Positions 9,151 to 16,707 of a stretch of DNA of 46,682 bases are shown here, one piece after another. The stretch comes from Candidatus Gastranaerophilales bacterium (GTDB taxonomy: Bacteria > Cyanobacteriota > Vampirovibrionia > Gastranaerophilales > Gastranaerophilaceae). Position 1 is the first letter of the stretch. Every line of letters begins with the position of its first letter. The notes under the pieces are model-generated. The model ran no database searches and had not been told where the DNA came from. It saw only the letters and a list, made by a program, of their open reading frames with translations. Both the position numbers and the translations under genes were made by a program. Location of the stretch: the NCBI GenBank assembly GCA_900768915.1, contig CAAGEQ010000035.1:1-46682 (forward strand). The letters run 5' to 3'.

Positions 9151-10531
9151 GTTACAATCTACTTTAGAAAAAATATTATCAAAGGATAATGTTTTATCAA
9201 CACCAGAAGAGTGTTATGTATATGCACAAGACGGAACAAATGGTGTCGCATCTGAGATATTGCCAGATGCAGTCGTTTTCCCTGAAACAATTGAAGAAAT
9301 TCAAAAGATTTTGGCTTATGCTAATGAAAATAAAATTCCAGTTGTTGCACGTGGTGCTGGTACAAATTTGGTGGGTGCTTGTATTCCTGAAAAGGGTGGA
9401 ATTATTTTGAATTTCTCTAAAATGAATAAGGTTTTAGAAGTTAACAAAACTAATATGACAGCAGTTGCTCAAGCAGGTGCGACAGTCGGTGAAATACAGC
9501 AAAAAGCAGAAAATGTTGGATTGTTTTTTCCACCTGATCCATCAAATTTGAGAGTATCTACAATTGGGGGTGCAATTGCTCAATCTGCAGGTGGCGCAAA
9601 AACTTTTAAATATGGAACAACAAAAGATTATGTACTTGGATTAAAAGTTATTTTGGCTGATGGTAGATTGATTAGTGTTGGTTCTAATACTATAAAAAAT
9701 GCTACTGGATACCATTTAGAACAATTGTTTATTGGTAGTGAGGGAACATTAGGAATAGTAGTTGAGGCTATTTTAAAACTTATTCCTAAACCTGAAACTT
9801 CAAGAGTTGTATTGGCATATTTTGATGATGTTGATTCTGCAACAAAATCTGTTAATGCTATGATTGATGCGAATTTAAGACCATCAACAATTGATTTTAT
9901 GAATAAAAATACATTACAAACTATTGAAAAGTTTTATCCTGCAGGATTGCTTGTAGATAAAGAATCAGCATTGATTATTGAAGTAGATGGCTTTGAATGT
10001 TCGATGGAAACTCAAATCGCAAGATTGGAAGAAGTTTTAAAAAAATCAGGTGCTTCGGATATTGTTGTATCTCATACAAAGGAAGAACAAGAAAGAATTT
10101 GGACATCACGTAGGGCATCTTTTGCTGCTACAGCGAAACTTAAGCCAGATGTTATTTCAAATGATTTGATTGTTCCAAGAGAAAATATTTCAAAATTGGT
10201 ACAAGGTATAAATGAAATTTGCGAGAAATATTCTTTGCCTGTATCGATTGTAGGACATATTGGTGATGGTAATGTTCATCCACAGATTGCTTTAGATTTG
10301 AATAATAGTGTCGAGGCTGAAAATTACGAAAAGGCAAAAGCAGAATTGTATGAATTAACATTAAATTTAGAAGGTACGTTATCGGCTGAACATGGAATTG
10401 GCTCAGAAAAACGTATGTATATGGAGAAAGCAATTGATAAAGATACACTTGATTGTATGAAGAGTGTTAAGAAATTGTTTGATCCAAATAATATTTTGAA
10501 CCCTAATAAGATATTTGATGTTGAGAAATGA
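9134..10531 (+). CDS. glcD: FAD-linked 2-hydroxyacid oxidase (GlcD type)
   Basis: A 465-residue flavoprotein of the GlcD / D-lactate dehydrogenase / D-2-hydroxyglutarate dehydrogenase family. The PCMH FAD-binding domain covers residues ~35-215, with the signature VVARGAGTNLVGACIP and later STIGGAIAQSAGG and GSEGTLGIV. The FAD-oxidase C-terminal domain follows, with GHIGDGNVHPQI and, near the end, LSAEHGIGSEKR. It oxidises a D-2-hydroxyacid (glycolate or D-lactate are usual), passing electrons to a quinone or partner protein. No glcE or glcF neighbour is present, so a single-subunit form is likely. It begins 17 nt inside the coiled-coil gene. Confidence 0.88.
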   Translation: MLTKTKLQSTLEKILSKDNVLSTPEECYVYAQDGTNGVASEILPDAVVFPETIEEIQKILAYANENKIPVVARGAGTNLVGACIPEKGGIILNFSKMNKVLEVNKTNMTAVAQAGATVGEIQQKAENVGLFFPPDPSNLRVSTIGGAIAQSAGGAKTFKYGTTKDYVLGLKVILADGRLISVGSNTIKNATGYHLEQLFIGSEGTLGIVVEAILKLIPKPETSRVVLAYFDDVDSATKSVNAMIDANLRPSTIDFMNKNTLQTIEKFYPAGLLVDKESALIIEVDGFECSMETQIARLEEVLKKSGASDIVVSHTKEEQERIWTSRRASFAATAKLKPDVISNDLIVPRENISKLVQGINEICEKYSLPVSIVGHIGDGNVHPQIALDLNNSVEAENYEKAKAELYELTLNLEGTLSAEHGIGSEKRMYMEKAIDKDTLDCMKSVKKLFDPNNILNPNKIFDVEK

Positions 10532-10582
10532 TTTAAAAATATGTTATACTTATTAGAGATATTAAGAGATAGGAGTTAGAAT

Positions 10583-10900
10583 ATGGACGCTATAGTTATA
10601 TATTGTACAGTTCCTGATAAGAGAATTGCAAAAGAAATTTCAAAGTATATTATTAAGCATCATCTTGCAGCATGTGTAAGTGCAATAGATAGAGTTGAGT
10701 CTGTATTTTCTTGGGATGGTGAACTAGAAAAAGAAAAAGAAGTTTTATTAATGATTAAAACTTTGCGAACTAATTTTGAAAAGATTAAAGTTTTAATTAC
10801 AGAACTTCACCCATATAATGTTCCAGAAATTATAGCAGTTCCTATTGTTGATTGTAGCAAAGAGTATCTTCAATGGTTAGCACACGAGACAAGACAGTAA
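10583..10900 (+). CDS. cutA: CutA divalent-cation tolerance protein
   Basis: A 105-residue CutA1-family trimeric ferredoxin-fold protein. The diagnostic start VIYCTVPDKRIAKEISKYII, the HHLAACVSAI segment and the C-terminal ELHPYNVPEIIAVPI are all present. The family is near-universal and has been linked to copper tolerance in Escherichia coli, though its real role is unsettled. The ribosome site AGGAG precedes the ATG. The stop overlaps the next gene by 28 nt. Confidence 0.95.
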   Translation: MDAIVIYCTVPDKRIAKEISKYIIKHHLAACVSAIDRVESVFSWDGELEKEKEVLLMIKTLRTNFEKIKVLITELHPYNVPEIIAVPIVDCSKEYLQWLAHETRQ

Positions 10901-11685
10901 TAAAAAAAGAATTGGTTGATTATATTTCATCATTAGGGTTGACTGTTAAGACTGCTACAAAAGCACGTGGAAATAAGGGCTTTTTCCGTGAGGGTAGAAT
11001 AGATGTCTCTAAAAAACTTGACGATGAATCTTGTTTGAGAACGTTAGTGCATGAGTATGCTCATTATGTAAATTATTGTTTGGATAAAAATATAAATAAT
11101 TTAGAACTTTTATTTAAAGATAATAGTGATGAGTTGCGTGAAGAATTACAAAACGTCACAAATTATGTTGATGAGAATGCTTTGTGTCATAAGTTGTATG
11201 ATGAGAGAGAAAAGTTAAAGAATGATATTAAAAAGTTAACTGTTGAGATTAGGAAAGTTTACCCAGAGTTTAAACCAAGTGAGGATTTTAAACCTTTTAA
11301 AAAATATACAAGATGGTCTGATGCAAGTTATTTGGAGAAATATGATAGAGTGAAAATTCATTCTTGGTTTTCACATAAGGTGTATTCTGTTGCAAGTGTC
11401 AGAAAAGATTTCCCAAATATGCCAGAATCTTTTATAAGTTATATTAGATTACGTTCTAAACAAAGAAAAAGAGCAAAAATTTCACGTCGTATAACTAAAA
11501 TGACTAAATATTATTCAGAGCCTTGCGAATTGTTTGCGAGATTTGTTGAGGGATTATATATGGATTTTGATGTTGTTGTTGATATTGCACCATTGGTATA
11601 TAAAAAATTTAAGTCTTTATATGATGAAGATTATTATGTTGGATTGAAGCATGTTTTTTCTATATTGGGTGTTGATATAAAATAA
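10873..11685 (+). CDS. Putative zinc metallopeptidase (HEYAH)
   Basis: A 270-residue soluble protein with a zincin motif H60-E61-Y-A-H64 in TLVHEYAHYVNYCLD, preceded by REGRIDVSKKL, the usual edge strand of minimal gluzincins. A plausible third zinc ligand is the glutamate in SEPCELFARFVEGLYMD (about 215-230), the position used by ImmA/IrrE- and ArdC-like peptidases. Between these lies a charged helical insert (~90-190). There is no signal peptide, so it acts in the cytoplasm. It overlaps cutA by 28 nt, suggesting coupling. The family is not firmly identified; peptidase activity is inferred from the motif only. Confidence 0.7.
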   Translation: MVSTRDKTVIKKELVDYISSLGLTVKTATKARGNKGFFREGRIDVSKKLDDESCLRTLVHEYAHYVNYCLDKNINNLELLFKDNSDELREELQNVTNYVDENALCHKLYDEREKLKNDIKKLTVEIRKVYPEFKPSEDFKPFKKYTRWSDASYLEKYDRVKIHSWFSHKVYSVASVRKDFPNMPESFISYIRLRSKQRKRAKISRRITKMTKYYSEPCELFARFVEGLYMDFDVVVDIAPLVYKKFKSLYDEDYYVGLKHVFSILGVDIK

Positions 11686-11770
11686 AATAATCCAAATGAA
11701 TGGTTGATATTTAAAAAAAAATAATTAAAATAGTTGTGTAGGTAGAGAAAATATACAGGAGATTACCCCA

Positions 11771-12337
11771 ATGTCAACATTTAGTGCTTCTTCGCTTTTT
11801 GCGGGGATAAATGCAGGTGTTACTAATTCATACGCAATTTTATCTAATATGTATTCAGGTGGACTTACGCAAAAGAATTTGTCACAGGCTATGTCAAATA
11901 CATCAATTTTAACAAGTACGTATGGTTCAACATTTGCATCATATTTGTCACAGAATTTTGGAACATTAGATAAAAATAATGATGGAACATTATCAGCAAA
12001 TGAAGTTCAAAAATTGATGACTCAAATGTCAACAAGAGGTTTAACTCGTGATCAGGTTACATCTTTGGGTGGTATGAGTGGTATTTCGGCTGATACACAA
12101 GCAACTATTATTGACCATTTTAATGATATTGATTCAAATCATGATGGTTATGTAAGTAGTGCAGAAGTTCAAGGATATATTTTGCAGTCAAAACTTGAAA
12201 ATCAAAAGGTTAAAGACCAACAAAAAATGATTAATAGAACATCATTGTTCTATGGTGACGATAATGCAAGTGATAGTGCTTCTAGTTTGTTGTCTTACAA
12301 GTGGATTCAAGACGATACAAATAGTAGCAGTTCATAG
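11771..12337 (+). CDS. EF-hand calcium-binding protein
   Basis: A 188-residue protein with two canonical EF-hand loops: DKNNDGTLSANE (67-78) and DSNHDGYVSSAE (121-132), each with D/N at positions 1, 3 and 5, glycine at 6 and glutamate at 12. The N-terminal 60 residues are rich in S, T, N and A with no clear signal peptide. The C-terminus is a hydrophilic serine-rich tail. AGGAGA lies 9 nt before the ATG. The gene has its own terminator (12421-12447) and appears monocistronic. It probably binds Ca2+; its partners are unknown. Confidence 0.8.
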   Translation: MSTFSASSLFAGINAGVTNSYAILSNMYSGGLTQKNLSQAMSNTSILTSTYGSTFASYLSQNFGTLDKNNDGTLSANEVQKLMTQMSTRGLTRDQVTSLGGMSGISADTQATIIDHFNDIDSNHDGYVSSAEVQGYILQSKLENQKVKDQQKMINRTSLFYGDDNASDSASSLLSYKWIQDDTNSSSS

Positions 12338-12420
12338 GCGTGAATTATAGGAAATAGCACTTAAATTTCTAGGTGTAATTTAATTATACTAAATAGAGTT
12401 ATTGTTTAAAGTGCAATTTT

Positions 12421-12450
12421 AAGCGGCAGATGTTAAGTTTGTCGCTTTTT
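12421..12450 (+). terminator. Rho-independent terminator after the EF-hand gene
   Basis: AAGCGGCA (12421-12428) pairs with TGTCGCTT (12440-12447), followed by a T run. It lies 84 nt after the stop codon. Confidence 0.65.
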
Positions 12451-12506
12451 AAGTGGAAAAGATACTTCAAATAGTTGAAATATTAGGAATAGATAACATT
12501 ATATGT

Positions 12507-12534
12507 TTGAAAAATAATATAAATATGTTAATAT
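12507..12534 (+). promoter_or_regulatory. Possible infC promoter
   Basis: TTGAAA (12507-12512), a 16-nt spacer and TAATAT (12529-12534) lie about 35 nt upstream of the proposed AUA start of infC. Moderate match only. Confidence 0.4.
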
Positions 12535-12569
12535 AGTTAGGTTAAGAGATGAAATAAGGAGATTTAGTC

Positions 12570-13121
12570 ATAGCACCAGATGATAAAAGATTCGGTAATA
12601 GAGGCCGTGATAATAAAGATAAAGTATTAATGAATGAAAGAATTCGTTCAACAGAAGTTAGATTAATTGATGAAAATGGAGAAAATCACGGCGTTGTAGC
12701 AACGTCTAAAGCTCTAGCGATGGCAGAAGCGGCTGATTTGGATTTGGTTGTTGTTAGTCCAAACCAAGCACCTCCAGTTGCGAAAATTCTTAACTACGGA
12801 AAGTATAAATATGAATTAGAAAAACGTGCTAAAGAAGCAAAGAAAAAACAACATACAGTTGATATTAAAGAAGTAAAAGTACGTTACAAGATTGATACAC
12901 ATGATTATCAAGTAAGAATTAAAAATATTAATAAATTCATTTCTCAAGGTAATAAGGTTAAAATTGTTGTAATGCTAAGAGGTCGTGAAATGCAACATTC
13001 AAACTTGGCATTTGATTTGGCTAACAAGTTCATGGAAGATTTGGTTGGTGATACTATTGCTGTTGAGAAGAAACCACAACTTGAAGGTCGTAACGTAACT
13101 TTATTTTTAGCACCAGTATAA
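12570..13121 (+). CDS. infC: Translation initiation factor IF-3 with AUA start
   Basis: A 183-residue IF-3, which binds the 30S subunit, blocks premature 50S joining and proofreads the start codon. The N-domain (NERIRSTEVRLIDENGENHG, then DLVVVSPNQAPPVAKILNYG) and the C-domain (IKEVKVRY..DYQVRIKN..KVKIVVMLRGREMQHSNLA) are complete. The first ATG is at 12630, but it has no ribosome site and would remove the normal N-terminal tail. Twenty codons upstream, in frame, AUA at 12570 follows TAAGGAG (12555-12561) with an ideal 8-nt gap, giving a family-typical tail APDDKRFGNRGRDNKDKVL. E. coli infC starts at AUU so that IF-3 represses its own translation; the AUA here would work the same way. The usual rpmI-rplT genes do not follow. 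Confidence 0.92.
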   Translation: MAPDDKRFGNRGRDNKDKVLMNERIRSTEVRLIDENGENHGVVATSKALAMAEAADLDLVVVSPNQAPPVAKILNYGKYKYELEKRAKEAKKKQHTVDIKEVKVRYKIDTHDYQVRIKNINKFISQGNKVKIVVMLRGREMQHSNLAFDLANKFMEDLVGDTIAVEKKPQLEGRNVTLFLAPV

Positions 13122-13133
13122 GAAAAATAATTA

Positions 13134-13161
13134 TTGACTATAAATCTTTATACGGTAGAAT
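13134..13161 (+). promoter_or_regulatory. Promoter for tRNA-Phe
   Basis: TTGACT (13134-13139), a 16-nt spacer and TAGAAT (13156-13161) lie about 80 nt upstream of the tRNA. The leader between them contains a small hairpin (TTTCGGC/GCTGAAA). Confidence 0.55.
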
Positions 13162-13240
13162 AGTTTTACAGGGTTGAGAGATTACGTTTCGGCTTTGCTG
13201 AAATTATGATTATGGCTCTGAATAAATTTAATAAATGTGT

Positions 13241-13316
13241 GCCGCAATAGCTCAGTTGGTAGAGCAAGGGACTGAAAATCCCTGTGTCCTTGGTTCAATT
13301 CCGAGTTGCGGCACCA
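13241..13316 (+). tRNA. tRNA-Phe (GAA), CCA encoded
   Basis: A 76-nt cloverleaf. The acceptor stem GCCGCAA/TTGCGGC is perfect, the anticodon stem AGGGA/TCCCT encloses loop CTGAAAA with anticodon GAA, and the T arm CTTGG/CCGAG encloses TTCAATT. Discriminator A is followed by an encoded CCA. A terminator follows at once. Confidence 0.97.
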
Positions 13317-13321
13317 TTTTT

Positions 13322-13349
13322 AAAAGAACCCGTTAAGGGTTCTTTTTTT
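13322..13349 (+). terminator. Terminator of tRNA-Phe
   Basis: AAAAGAACCC (13322-13331), loop GTTAA, GGGTTCTTTT (13337-13346) and continuing T residues form a strong intrinsic terminator. Confidence 0.9.
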
Positions 13350-13461
13350 ATGAAAAAGGTGGAATAACTTTTTATAAAATGTTGGGAACCGATTACACTT
13401 TTCTCAGCCTACATTCTGAATAAAAGTTTCTAGTTCTGTAATAAACTGAGTAATTTGGTCG

Positions 13462-13672
13462 GGGCAGATGGTGTGATTTTTTCGGGTAATCGGCTCTGTG
13501 TACGAGTTTGAGGGGTAGGAAATAATCAAACCATGTGAACCAAAATTACTCACTTTACTCTTTTTCTACTCAGGGCAGATGGTGTGATTATTTTGGGCAA
13601 ACCTCTTTTTTGAATAATAGCCTGATTTTTCGGCGTTTTTCGCTTAGGTCAAATGGTATGATTATTTTGGGC
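13462..13672. repeat. Four copies of a ~25-bp motif at the left element end
   Basis: Copies lie at 13462-13486 (+), 13519-13541 (-), 13573-13598 (+) and 13647-13672 (+). The shared core is ATGGTRTGATTATTTT, usually preceded by GGGCAG or GGTCAA and followed by GGGC. The first two copies also share an outer TGAGTAATTT. Candidate roles are transposase end-binding sites or repressor operators of a Mu-like element. The 426 bases from 13317 to 13742 hold no convincing gene apart from this array and the tRNA terminator. Confidence 0.75.
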
Positions 13673-13742
13673 TATGACCGTTTTGAGTTTAAAAATTTTT
13701 TGTTATAATAAAACTATTAAATTAGAATATAGGAACTTGAAA

Positions 13743-14009
13743 ATGAAAAATCAATCATTTGTTACTAAATGCCTAAAAAATGAAAACTTATATCCCAGTG
13801 AAAATATTGTTAGCACTGGACTTTCTTTAGAACTTGAGAACAACTCTCTTGTTTTAAAAGGTTCAGCAATAGATTTGATTGAGTTTGCGGATTTGTTAAT
13901 TGCTCTTGCCATATCTGGAGAAGATAAAGGACAGCATTTTCATATAGACAATTTAACATTGATTGATAATAATTCTAAAATATCGGAAGTGGTGTTGCAA
14001 AGGAAATAA
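13743..14009 (+). CDS. Small protein, possible Imm32-like immunity protein
   Basis: I start it at the ATG at 13743, which has AGGA upstream; the frame is open 23 codons further 5' without a ribosome site. The 89-residue product has a central segment, LELENNSLVLKGSAIDLIEF, followed by a helix and HFHIDNLTLID. This recalls the compact Imm32-type immunity fold (a beta strand, then a helix of L/A residues, then HxHxD), but the similarity is by eye and uncertain. It lies between the motif array and the transposase remnant, so it could equally be a small accessory gene of the element. No toxin gene is adjacent. Confidence 0.5.
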   Translation: MKNQSFVTKCLKNENLYPSENIVSTGLSLELENNSLVLKGSAIDLIEFADLLIALAISGEDKGQHFHIDNLTLIDNNSKISEVVLQRK

Positions 14010-14051
14010 ATGATACGAAACAGACACAATACTCGGAAGTAGTGTTCCAAT
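13984..14051 (+). repeat. Direct repeat pair, 18 nt
   Basis: TCGGAAGTGGTGTTGCAA near 13983 and TCGGAAGTAGTGTTCCAA near 14034 differ at two positions and begin about 51 nt apart. The first copy is the 3' end of the small gene and the second is in the gap before the transposase remnant. It may be the scar of a local duplication. Confidence 0.55.
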
Positions 14052-14082
14052 TCGCCGTCTTCAGAGGTAAGGTGTTCGTACC

Positions 14083-14690
14083 ATGAAAAACGAATATATT
14101 AATATAAAAGCAATCGCACAGGCTAAGGATTTGAAAAGCACCCGTTCAATCCGAATGGAAATCAACAAGCCCGAAAGTAAATATATTTCAAGAGAGGTTA
14201 AAGTTAATGGCGGCACTTCTTATGAAATCCTGTTTTCAAGTTTAGAGCCGGAGTTACAACAAAAACTTCGTGAGAACGAAACAAAATCAACAGCACTTGT
14301 GCCTTTGAATTATAAACCACCAGTTATAACAGATAAAGCGAGAATAACAGCTAATCATAGAATGAATATCGTGAAAGCCGCACTTGAGCATCGCAAAAAA
14401 TACGAAACTCAAAAAGAGGCAGATTTTGAATTCTTGGATTTATACAATACGGGATTGTTTTTACCAAAAGCATACGAATTTTTAGGAAGTATCTCAATCG
14501 GAACATTAAGAAGATATATTAATGCCTACAAAAATCAGGTACTGCTGAAAGTTTAATCCCTCAATACAAAATTACAAAGCAGGGAGAGTATAATGGAATT
14601 TTAAATGATGATATGAAAAAGTTTTATTAACCTTGTTACTTCATCAAAATAAATTCGGATATAATACCGCAATTCGCTTAAGGTAAAACA
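14083..14690 (+). pseudogene. Frameshifted MuA-type transposase N-terminal remnant
   Basis: The open frame (14083-14556, 157 aa) begins YINIKAIAQAKDLKSTRSIR and reaches NGGTSYEILFSSLEPELQQK, matching the winged-helix DNA-binding start of Mu-family transposases (xxAKExAGLPGLPxTxRGV..., then xYxxxSLPxE). It continues with AALEHRKKYETQKEADFEF and SISIGTLRRYINAYKN, like the second DNA-binding domain. The frame then breaks. Shifting frame at about 14543 gives GTAESLIPQYKITKQGEYNG, and a further shift near 14618 gives LLTLLLHQNKFGYNTAIRL, which resembles the next conserved segment. The DDE catalytic domain is absent. The gene is a decayed fragment; an intact 157-aa DNA-binding protein acting as a repressor is a less likely alternative. 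Confidence 0.7.
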
Positions 14691-14698
14691 TAGTAAAA

Positions 14699-14729
14699 TG
14701 GCACGAGCTTTCAACTCGAGCCACTTTAT
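14699..14729. terminator. Hairpin between the transposase remnant and marR
   Basis: TGGCACGAG (14699-14707) pairs with CTCGAGCCA (14715-14723) with one A-A mismatch. On the minus strand it is followed by TTTTAC, so it probably ends marR transcription; the plus strand has only a weak T tract. Confidence 0.55.
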
Positions 14730-14764
14730 TATCAAATTGTAAAATATTTAACAATTGGGGTTAA

Positions 14765-15232
14765 TTATAAGTGCGATGTCTCAACCTTGTATAGCTCATT
14801 TTGAATTTTATTACTTATAGAATGAAGAGTATCAATTTCTTTATCTGATACATTTTTAAAAATATCAGTTATATATTCTTTTATTTTCGGTATATTTTCA
14901 TTAAGGAGCTTTTTACCTTCATCTGTAATATCAAGTTTATAAACCAATTTATTATTAATTTTTTGAGGTGATTTTGTTATCAAATCTTTCTGAACAAGAA
15001 TTTTTAAAATTCTTGTCATATTTGATTTATCTTTCATTAGTATTGAGGATAATTTCTCTTGATACATATTTCCTTCACAACAAATCGTGTCCAGCACTAC
15101 AAACTGTTCGCTTGTTATACCTATACCAAGTTCATCAATCTTTTTCCTGAGTTTTGTTTTTAAATTCTTCAAGATTGTTTCTACTAAATATATTGTTGTA
15201 TCAATATAATGATTAGATTTAAAATTTTTCAT
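14765..15232 (-). CDS. MarR-family transcriptional regulator
   Basis: A 155-residue winged-helix regulator. The N-terminal dimerisation helix (ILKNLKTKLRKKIDELGIGI) is followed by TSEQFVVLDTICCEGN, the recognition helix LSSILMKDKSNMTRILKILV, and the wing KDLITKSPQKINNKLVYKLD. The C-terminal helices complete the dimer. It is divergent from the tolC-hlyD-ABC operon across a 89-nt gap that contains a promoter and overlapping palindromes. It is therefore probably the local repressor of the efflux genes, released by a small ligand; the ligand is unknown. Confidence 0.9.
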   Translation of the reverse strand: MKNFKSNHYIDTTIYLVETILKNLKTKLRKKIDELGIGITSEQFVVLDTICCEGNMYQEKLSSILMKDKSNMTRILKILVQKDLITKSPQKINNKLVYKLDITDEGKKLLNENIPKIKEYITDIFKNVSDKEIDTLHSISNKIQNELYKVETSHL

Positions 15233-15249
15233 AATTCCTTACTCTCATC

Positions 15250-15300
15250 TTGCATTATAAATTATATATGTTATAATGTCAACGTGTTGATATGTCAACA
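15250..15300 (+). promoter_or_regulatory. Efflux operon promoter with MarR-type operator
   Basis: TTGCAT (15250-15255), a 16-nt spacer and TATAAT (15272-15277) form the promoter. Directly downstream, 15276-15300 holds overlapping palindromes: TCAACGTGTTGA and GTTGATATGTCAAC share the half-site GTTGA. A repressor here would block transcription start. GAGGT at 15311 is the ribosome site for the first efflux gene. Confidence 0.7.
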
Positions 15301-15321
15301 TATAAAGTTTGAGGTATTTCT

Positions 15322-16704
15322 ATGAAAAAGATTCTTTTATCCCTGATTATCACTCTTCTCACAATAAATACTGCATTGGCTTCTAATAAAGTTGCTGAAT
15401 CTTACGATATTGACTTCCCGACAGCGTATGAGCTAATGTTTAACAACAATAATTCTATTAAGGCTATGATTGAAGACGTGAAGGCAAAAAAATACAAAAA
15501 GAATTCCGCAATGGGAGAGTTTTTGCCTAAAATAGGGATGAATGCCACATTTGTTCATTTTGATAAAGATATTAAAACCGAAGTGTCTTCAATTAATTTG
15601 AATGGTTCAAATGTTGCTATTCCGAATTTAACTATTCAAGACAAAAATCTGGGTGTATTTGGATTTAATGCTGTTTGGAATATATTCACTGGTGGGAAAA
15701 TTCTTGCTCTAAACTCTAAAGCTCGTGCGGAATTATTGGGTGCGGATTTGAAATATCAAGCTTTATCAAGTGATTTAACTACAAAATTAATCCAAAATTA
15801 TTACGGGCTTAAATTTGCACTTGATGTAGTTGAAGTTAGAAAAAATGTGCTTGATACCACAGAAGAACATCTTGATGATGCCAAGAAAATGGAAAAAGAG
15901 GGCTTAATCCCAAAATCAGAAAGATTACACGCTGAAGTTGCATACAGGCAAGCCAAAAAAGATTATGAAACTTCTCTAAAGGATGTATCAATTATTGAAG
16001 AGGGGTTAAAAAATCTTATAAAAGCTGATGATATTGATTTGGCAAATGTTTCAATAACACCGCATTCAGGACTTTTTATAACAAATAAAGAGTTGCCAAC
16101 TCTTGAAGAATTAAAACAAGAGGCAATTAAAAACAACCCGAATTTTAAACAAACTGAGGTTCAAAAGAGGTTGGCACAGGCAAATTACAGGGCAAATGTT
16201 GCAAATTATTCTCCAACAGTGTCATTATTTGCTTATGATGTTGCTGCTCAAAGCAATTTAGCAACCCAGTTGCCGAGATTCGGAGTCGGTGTGGGGGTGA
16301 ATTTATTGTTATTCGACGGATTTTCAAGATATAACGACTTAAAAGCTGCAGATGCTACAAGGCAAGAAGTTAAATATGCCACAATTGCCGCAAAAAACGA
16401 TGTTGAAAGTCTTGTTGTAAAAAACTATAATGAACTTCAAAAATTTAAAGAGCAATACGAAAGTACTGATAAATCAATAGAAAGCGCTAAAGAATCTTTG
16501 AGATGTGCAATGTTAGCTTTTAAAGAGGGTTACGGCACATCATTAAGCGTAATTGATGCTAAAACAACTCTTGCGGGGATAAAAATTCAAAGATTAAGCG
16601 CACTTTATAATTATGACTTAAAACTGGCTGAAATCTTATCAAATATTGGTCACAGTGATGAAATTTTAGAATATATAAAAAATTCCACAGAGGAGAAATT
16701 ATAG
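15322..16704 (+). CDS. TolC-family outer-membrane efflux protein
   Basis: A 460-residue TolC-like outer-membrane channel. It has a signal peptide (MKKILLSLIITLLTINTALA, cleavage likely after about residue 20) and the two-fold repeated coiled-coil/beta layout of the family: helices near 130-230 and 340-450, and porin strands such as FGFNAVWNIFTGG and GVGVNLLLFDGFSRYNDL, which repeat the same motif in each half. It forms the exit duct for the HlyD-type adaptor and ABC-2 permeases encoded 3 nt downstream. The outer membrane it implies fits a Gram-negative-type cell. Confidence 0.93.
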   Translation: MKKILLSLIITLLTINTALASNKVAESYDIDFPTAYELMFNNNNSIKAMIEDVKAKKYKKNSAMGEFLPKIGMNATFVHFDKDIKTEVSSINLNGSNVAIPNLTIQDKNLGVFGFNAVWNIFTGGKILALNSKARAELLGADLKYQALSSDLTTKLIQNYYGLKFALDVVEVRKNVLDTTEEHLDDAKKMEKEGLIPKSERLHAEVAYRQAKKDYETSLKDVSIIEEGLKNLIKADDIDLANVSITPHSGLFITNKELPTLEELKQEAIKNNPNFKQTEVQKRLAQANYRANVANYSPTVSLFAYDVAAQSNLATQLPRFGVGVGVNLLLFDGFSRYNDLKAADATRQEVKYATIAAKNDVESLVVKNYNELQKFKEQYESTDKSIESAKESLRCAMLAFKEGYGTSLSVIDAKTTLAGIKIQRLSALYNYDLKLAEILSNIGHSDEILEYIKNSTEEKL

Positions 16705-16707
16705 AAT

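Noticed and set aside
10152..10448. A 98-residue minus-strand open frame inside glcD
   Set aside because: It lies wholly within a well-supported conserved gene and has no ribosome site or recognisable content.
13380..13480. A minus-strand peptide NHTICPDQITQFITELETFI reading out of the left element end
   Set aside because: It has no start or ribosome site and part of it is just the antisense reading of the repeated end motif, since similar words recur in the other copies.
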